DNA of 64,000 nt. Source: Steromphala cineraria. Taxonomy: Eukaryota; Mollusca; Gastropoda; Trochida; Trochidae. The stretch's first letter is position 1, and each line of letters opens with the position of its first letter. The notes under the pieces were generated by a model that was given only the letters and a program-made list of their open reading frames with translations, was not told where the DNA came from and did not search any database. This document shows positions 51,201-60,200 of the stretch, in pieces. Where the stretch lies: contig OU744732.1 of NCBI GenBank assembly GCA_916613615.1, positions 36,209,280-36,273,279 on the forward strand, read 5' to 3'. The position numbers and the translations under genes were made by a program.

Positions 51201-54200
51201 TCGTGTATTTAAACATCTATAATTACGATTAGAGGTTATCCCACCATTGAATGTGAGTCCTTTCTTAAGTGACACGATATGTGAATCATTTTGCGATTCT
51301 TTGAGTTCCAATGTCTTCATCAAACTCTGATAAGCTATTGAGTCAAAAATGGTCGGATTTAATATTCAGGTTATTTTACTGAATTTGCGAGATTGATCAT
51401 TTTTAGATTTTGTAGGCATTTATTGTTCTTACAAGGGGCGTTTGTTAATATAAGGGTAACGTTGTTTTTCAGGGCATTATCATTTGCAGAAGCCCAAGGT
51501 CTTCAATTAACTGCCCGACGAAGGAGGGCAGTTGAAAAGACCGCGGGCTTGTGCAAGTGATAACGCCCTGAAAAACTGCGTTACCGTTATTATAGCTAAA
51601 ATGGATGGAATTTGTTCTTATGTACGCATTTTACTCTTTTACTCTTAGTTACACTGGTTCATGAACAAAAACGACAAAAAGAGTATTGTGTCACAGCCGA
51701 CACACACTATGACGTCACAAGTGAAGGATGACGTCATAATCGCTGATTCGAACCTATACGGAATGTAGCCATTGAATTAGAAAACTGAAGCATTCTGTAT
51801 CATGAAACTCTCTAATTGATGCAAAGATATGTTTAATAATTAAACTGAATATAACTTTGAATTTTTATGAAAAAAATCGTCTTTGACAAATGTTGGATAA
51901 AAGTAATTTAGGCTACGAAAATTTACCATTAACCCTACTGGTTGCAACTAAGAATGATAATCCTTTTAAAATTTGTTTAAATCCTCGATATGTTAATGCC
52001 GTTCTATTGTCACATGATATTTATGATGATATATGCCGATAGTTCGTGTCCTACAGTAAAAGGAGGTAATTAAATTGGTTCAAAATATTCGAGTCGATAC
52101 GCTCATACGGTCGCCATATTTGTTCAAGACTTCAAAACTAAATTCTAATGTGACGTCACTTGGCTACGAAGTGATATTGGCCCGTCGTCAAGGTTTAGCG
52201 GGCCATTATCATTTGCAGCGGCCCGCTCATTTCTGATAACATGAGGGCGTTTTCATGATAATTCCATCCATTTTAGCTATAAAGTATTATAATTAAATTG
52301 AAATAATAAGTAAAGGAATATTTGAACAACGAACAATAATATTGACTATAAACATAATTATTGTTTAACATCAAAATATACATTCATTTATCCTAAAACA
52401 GGGAAACGTTAGCAGAGGTCACGTGGTTTCTTTTACAAGTATTATCAACATATAAATCTTATACTGCAGTCATTTAATAATCGTTTAATGTCTTCAAATG
52501 TTTATTTCTGTTTCAAAATACACATGAAACCATGGATCCTCCGTTTGTGTCTCCAATTGTTTGTTTTTCATACGTTATTTTCAAATATGACCAGTTAAGG
52601 ACTGCTTAAAGATTGGTCAGGGGTACGTCCTCAAGATAGTCGCTAACTCGCCTTTTAAAGATTGTCCTATATTTAAGGACTACTTTGAATTACACAACGT
52701 TAAAATAACGCATGCATAACGACGATCCTTAATTAGAGACAACATCACGACTGCTTCGAGTTACAAACTCCAGATACTGAAGTTTGCTGTTCTTTGAAAG
52801 AGTACGTACAGTTGAACCGGAAACAAAGTTATAGTTTTCAGTTATACACAGTAGAACGTTTCTAGATTCGGGGTATATTTGTTTATTGAATAACTGTACA
52901 TAGGTATTTTGTAAGCAACACTCGCGGATTTTAGGATAACAAACTAAGTAATGTAATTATGCATGAAGTATCGGCAAGCCTTTTTATTAGGACAAACAAA
53001 TTAATCAAATATAATTGACATTCAATAATGATGCATTGGTGTTTTGTAATTGTTTGAAAAGGCATTTTACAAATAATATTTCACAATGACTTACCCTTCT
53101 TCAACTTTCGTTTTTGTTGTCGCAATTGTTTCATTTCTTGAAAAAAAAATACAAGCAATTACTATGAACCTGGTTTTGTACAAGATCGAAAAGAGAATTC
53201 ATCATTCGCAAAAAAGGTAATTGGATCGATTTAACTAAATGTTTGATGATCTTCTTCTACTTACATTTAAATCAATCATATCTGCATCTCATACATGTAT
53301 GAGAAAAATTATTGAAAACATACATTCAACTACTAAACACTTTTAAATCGGAATTATAAGCAACAAACTGAAATTACACTTTCGTCATTCGACGTAATAA
53401 GCGTCCCCTCCCAATAAGCGCCCCCTAACGGTGCTTTTAACTAAAAGAACATTAAGCGCCCCCTCTCCAGGCATACATGTACCTCACATGACAAATCTAT
53501 GAAATTTTACATGAAAATTGATTTGAAGACTCCATTTCAGTCCTCCTCTTACATCGCGGTAATTGGATTTGTATTTTTTGCTAAAAAATTATATGCAGAT
53601 TGAGAATATACAAACATTTTTATCATTCGACTGAACGATTAAGCGCTCCTCTTTCTTTATACCACCCAGTGCGCTTAATAGGTCGAATACGGTGTACAAT
53701 AATAATCAAATACTTAATGTCGCTATCATGCATATGATATTCAAGCACAGTTATAAGTTGTAATAACTCACCCGCATTGATCTTGGCAAATTTTTCTTTA
53801 AAGGAAAAACATTTGGAAAAATCAATATGATTGATAATAAAAATAACAATAAATCATTTTTTGGCTGTTCGCATCAAAAACATAACATATAAACTAAAAT
53901 AACCAAATTCAGCAGACAGAGATATTTCTTAACATTTATATTTGACATATATAACTGATGAGAATAAATTAATTTGTGATTAGTACCTTAAAATCACTTC
54001 ATTGATAGCTCTTCACGTTTTTATAGTTTGTTGTTCTATAATTGAAATTTTATCAAAAAGGTATTTAGTGATTTTGCGTTACCAAATTTGACGAAATGTG
54101 ACCGACCTTTCTCCTCCTTCGTTCTATTCTTCCGCTTCTGTTTTAGCGGCTTTCGTTCTGTAATTGTAACCATAGTCAAAATGTAGCGTAGCGCAATGAA

Positions 54201-57200
54201 TATGAAATGACCAGTTTCTCTATGCGCAAACAAAATGAGCTCCGGAAAACTGGTTCTTTATTACATCAGTTGCGCAACTCTAAAATTTCAAACCTGATGT
54301 GTTATATTTAATATTGATCAGCTGCCTATAGATTATTATGTTGACCATCTAAAATTATCGAAATGATATGAAATATAGACTTAAATCAGAATATCTTAAC
54401 CAACAAAAACATTACATCATTTCATTATTTTTTATCATATTTACAACTTACATTTAAAATTTCAGTTACAAAGATAAATAGACATGGGAATAAGGAATAA
54501 AGCTGTCAATAACCCTTGGGTTTAAAAAATCTAAATCATATAATTTAGATATGGTTTCTATATCATACCAAGCAATGATGATATTGAAATTTAAAAAAAA
54601 TATTTTTAAAAATCATGTTGACTTCAAGTTTGCATACAGTGCTAAACACGCATCACAAAAAAGTATGCTAACGAGTTCATTCATAACGTTTGTTGTCAAT
54701 TGCGCAGTTGCTGAGGCAACGAACATGCAAAATGCGCCTTCATGGGTTAAAATTTTTGCAGCTTTGTTTAACCAACCATGCATTTTTGAGACGTGACGTT
54801 AGTTCAAATATATTTCTTAAACTGTCGCAAATTTGCATTTTTTTTTAATTTCTGTGAAAAGACAATAATTATCATATAATGCATTTTCACAATCTATTTA
54901 TTTCAAAATTTGTAGCAATAAGCTTTACTGAAAGCTATTTATTATTTAGGAATTGAACTATAAAAATAAACGGCAAAATACATTATATTTCTATTTCCAT
55001 GAGTACTATATGTTTATAATGAGATGAAAACGAAATATAACGATGACCTATCGAGTAACTTAAAAAATTTGAACAAAAACAATTACCTTTGCGCAGTTCT
55101 TGCAATCTAGTTGTGATCTTTTTAATTTCTGGAATAAAAACAATTGCATAAAAGAACCATTTTCAGTACTGTCAATGAACAAACGCTGTGTGTCCTTTAG
55201 CGGTAGTTTGGTTTGGAACAAAATTCATGAAAACATATTTCTTTATACATGTGTATGTATTTATTTCCTGACACGAGATTTAAGTTACCATTTAGTTGCG
55301 GACTTTTTGGCAATTATGAATGCACAAATTCTGCAATCAGCAACGAGGGGTGCGCAGGAGCAGGCTACATCAAAGGTATTTTAGTCTTATCTTAACTCAC
55401 TTAGGGCTCTACACAATATCACCCGTTGGACTTTTCATCAGGGAAATTCGGAATTAAATTACCGGCCTTTTTTATGTAAAAGCTCTTCAAAGTTCTAAGT
55501 CGAATGAACCTGTGAGCAATTAAAAAGACGCAGTCTGATTAAATCGGTCTAGTTCCATTGAATACAAGTTTAAAGATAATAACTCTATCGAGATTCGAAC
55601 TTGTTATTTCGCTAGGTTTCCTATCCACTGAGTCCGACCGCAGCCCCGGCGTTAGCCTAGCCTACCAATCACAAGCCGCCGATGAGAACCACCGTTTTTA
55701 GTTACTAGGGGCAAGAAACTCCCATGAACCACGACGATGTGATTGGTCCGCGAACGACTGGGTTTCGGCTGCACTCTTATAAGTACGGGGGGGTGGGGGA
55801 GTTAGCGGTCTGTCCTAGTGAAATAGAACTCCATAGTGATTATATTTTTTTTAATATTCTTTGGAAATAGGCCGGTTTTAATCAGACGCTTTGCAAATAG
55901 CCTTTGTCCTGTATTATAGCTGTCAATTCATAAAACATGAAAGGGTTTCCATGGTTAAAAGTTTAAATTTCCACCTCCCTATTTTGTACTACCGGAATCT
56001 CATGAGATGTGCGCATGCGCACTTGCTTCAGTGCCTTTGTTTCATTGAAGTGGTCTTTTCAACCCTGTATTGTTTTTGGATATTTGCCGATTCTGCCTTT
56101 TTTTTAGGTTTTGGTTATAATTCATATGCAGAAAATGAATATTCCGCGTTATCCTAAAACTTTCTCAGACTGCTCGTCCCATGCCGTTAAATTAGATTAT
56201 TGTTTTACTACAAGATTCAAGGGAAGATAACTGGAATAATTTACATAATATCTAAATAATATCTAAAAAATTTGGAGGTCAATTTTGTAAATTTGACCAA
56301 ACAATTGCATGTTCAAATTACTTACCTTCTTTTTTTGCTGCTGCTTGCTGTTTGTTTGCTGTTATAAGAGAAATAATTATTTAAATCTTTTTATCATTTT
56401 TTGATAGAAATGGAGTGTTAAAGGTCATATGGTTCGGATTTACAAAATTTTTGCAAACTTTACAAAATAAAAAATATCATTTCATTGACTAAATGTATGG
56501 TATAATTGCATGACAAATTAAAAAAATATTAAGATAAATCAGCACATAAAATAAGTTAGAGAATTGTTCTAATGACTTTTACCATTTTTTTCTGCCCTCT
56601 TCTTCTGTCTCTCAGCTAGCAGTGTAAAAAAATGAAATTAAGACATCCTGAAAAGGCAATCTATAGCTAGTTAAAACTAGCTGTAATGTATACGCGGAAT
56701 AAGTCCTCACGTTACATCTAGCTACTAACCGCCAATGGAAAAAGAACTGGCTGATCTCTTTGAATTGGACAATCTAGTTAAAATTAGCTGAAATGTTTAG
56801 TTATGTTTTATTTAATTTATATTCATTATGTCCAATGAGTCATCCATAAAACTATTGACATTTATATTCATAATGTGTAAATTGCAATATAAATCCTAAC
56901 GACGTCCAATTCAAAGAGATCAGCCAGTTCTTTTTTCATTGGCTAATTTCCGCGCATGCTCGACACGGACCAGGTGGGTTAGTAGCTAGATGTAACGTGA
57001 GGACTTATCGGACGTATACATTACAGCTAGTTTTAACTAGATTTGACGGAAAGGTGAAGAGTACAGCGGCTTACAAAAAGTTAGTTTGACTAAACTGCCA
57101 GGCAAAAGAAAGTACACACTTCATTTGAATTCATCATTTGTAAGATGTTAAATTACAAATTTTTCGACTTTTTGACTCTCAAACTGATACGAACAAGAGT

Positions 57201-60200
57201 CAAATCATCATTCCAAGAATTTTTTAAGTTGTTGTAATTATTGTTTTTAATGAAATTTTATGTAAACTATTTAATCCCAGATTTTATTTTGATATAAGAC
57301 ATAGTATTAGTTCATTCACATTGAAGACATATTCTGTGAAAATCAATAATCGTGCATATTTTTTCACATAATTACATTACTTTAAACATGGTGGGGGTTA
57401 GAACAGTGTTAATTCCATTTCAGACGGAACAATAGTAAACAAATACAAAAATATGATACATTGCCTTTTAGTCGCATATAAAAATAAATAAATGGCTAGA
57501 TATTGAAAGAATAAGATAGAGGCTAAACCATTATGACTAATTATTAAATATGATTATACATCACCTCGCCGAGCTTGTCTTTCTTCTTTTGCTGTGAGTA
57601 AGAAATATGATAATCGGTTTTAAAGGGGCAGTAGCACGTTTTTTGAAAATTTTATATTTTGATGTCTTCACTGATATTGTACGTTAATGCTAAATGTATT
57701 ATTTTGATAGTGTAAAAAATCTCATAACACAAATCAATTATCCATAGTCAGAGAACAAGGTATACAGATTCACATAAAATCCATTGACGGCCATTTCGTG
57801 TGAACACCTTTAATTCAGTTTATGTTAGAAAAAGGAATCGCATGGCTAAACTTAACTTTATATATTTGAATTATTACTGCTTCATTGTCTTTCAATTGAA
57901 ACCATTAATTTTTATTTTCCTGACATCATCTTATTTTCCCCCTAAAAACGTGCTACTGTCCCTTTTAAAGCAAAAAATAACAGAATGAAACATACTAGTT
58001 TTTTCTGAATTATGGTGTATTGCATAGTGTGAACTTGGGAAGTAAAACCTTTAAAAATTACAAAATCAAATCAAAATTTATTTGATTACATTTCAACCTA
58101 TCAAACACGAAATATTTGAATTGAAAAACAAACACCACGATATCGGATTGTTTCCGGTGAAGGTAGACTAATGTCTACTCATCATCTAAACGACATAATT
58201 AATTGTTTTACACGTTCATTTCAAATATAAAAACACTTTGTTTTATCTCGAAAGAAAAAGTTTAAACAATTTCTTTTTTTGGTTTCTTTTTTATTTCCTT
58301 TTTAGCTCAATGGGCGCTTTGATAACGAAAAAATAATTTGACATTATTTGTCTTTTCTTGACAAATTCCATGTTTATCTGGACTGAAGGAAACTGTACAC
58401 TATCATATTGTCAACCAAAGTAGAGAAAAAGGCAAAAAAACTACATAAGTATTTGTAAGCGTTTCAGGCAAGTACTTGTTGGGCTGAAGTAATATATAAA
58501 GAAAATTATTTTTACCATTATTTTTTCTAAAACATGTCGTATATGTAAATGTACAATATATGAAATCTACAAACGGCATCCAAAATCTATGAGTACGTTT
58601 GCTGTCCAATACCTCAATGTATAAATGCTTTTAAAATAATTAACTGGCTTTACACGATGTCATGTTTACTCTTGTAACATAATATTACGTACCTGACGTC
58701 ACTGTAGATAAGTTAAGGATAGAAGACGTCGTTGCGGTTCGGATAGAATTTGCTGACCTCTCTTTCAGGAGGTGATATTAATCCAGTGTTAAACAAAGGT
58801 TTAAGGGCACCCCTGGCACTATAGGATTTCGTGACAATAGGAGCTAAGGCATTTGTGTTAAGCCCCGGTGCTGTTAAGGATGCCTTAACCTTGGATGGTG
58901 GTATGTCACGGGTGTAAAAAAACAAGAATTTATTAATACTTACTCATAGGTTTTGGCACAGATTTCGCTATAGCCTCCTCGACCGTCTTCAATTTTTGAA
59001 CCTCTGTAACAATTTGCATATATTCACTACTGTGTTTGTGTAAAACAAGGGATTTCGAAACCACAGGGGTTCGATTCTCGTAGTGGACAATATATAAAAA
59101 TAAAACCTGGACTTTTACGCTCATATATCGTTTTCATATGTTAAGATTAACCTACATTTGAAATTTGAACGAAATCTATCAAGAAATAGAGATTTGAGCG
59201 TAATTCTCGATATATGGTACAGAATAGGTTTATCTCAAATCAGATTTCAGCGATGTATGGAATTAAGGTTCAATGATTAAAATGAGATTGTGAATCATAC
59301 TGCTTAGATATTGAATGATTCCGATGATGCCTTTGTCGCATAGCTGATTTGCTAGACGAGTGGCGCTTTACTCATATCAGATTTAAACGAGGTATGAATT
59401 TAATTTTCAATGATTTAAATGAGATTGTGAATCATACTGCTTAGATATTGAAGTATTCCGATGATGCCTTTGTCGCATAGCTGATTGGCTAGACGAGTGG
59501 CGCTTTACTCAAATCAGATTTCAGCGATGTATGAAATTTTGGTTCAATGATTTAAATGAGATTGTGAATGATATTGCTTAGATATTGAAGTATTCCGATG
59601 ATGCCTTTGTCGCATAGCTGATTGGCTAGACGAGTGGCGCTATACTCAAATCAGATTTCAGGGAAGTATGAGATTCAATGGTTTTAATGAGATTGTGAAT
59701 AACCTTGCAACCTACCAGTTTGAAACTCCTTGGCAAGAGACTTGAAGTCCTTCAGGGTCTCGATGACCTTGTTCTGGATTACTTCTGCTGATTGCAACAT
59801 TTTCTTGTCCTCTGTGAGAAAAAGTGTAATATTACCCATATGGGAGGACGGACACAGGGTAGTATTTTTCCTGTAAGTCCCTAGGGAGTTACACCTTTTA
59901 CTGTCTTTTGATTGGTTATCGTAAACCAATCAAATTTAAAGTTGTGCCGGGACTATTTCATTCATCTTTAAAAATTTGTCTTCGACTGAAAAGTTGTTTT
60001 CCCTGATTTTAAATCTAAACAAGTTCAATTTCTTCCATGTAGTAACTATCTGCCAATTTTCACATGTGCCGATTCAAATCATGTTTGATGAGTCAGTCAA
60101 ATTGTCGGAACGTATAGAAATTATCGATCATCAAATGACATTTTCGTCGCTAAAAGATTTCGGTAGCGTAGAATGCGATGGGTTTCGCTCGATTGTAATG

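Noticed and set aside
55100..56157. Plus-strand frames at 55100-55384 and 55891-56157
   Set aside because: The first starts across a minus-strand micro-exon; neither shows motifs or splice context.
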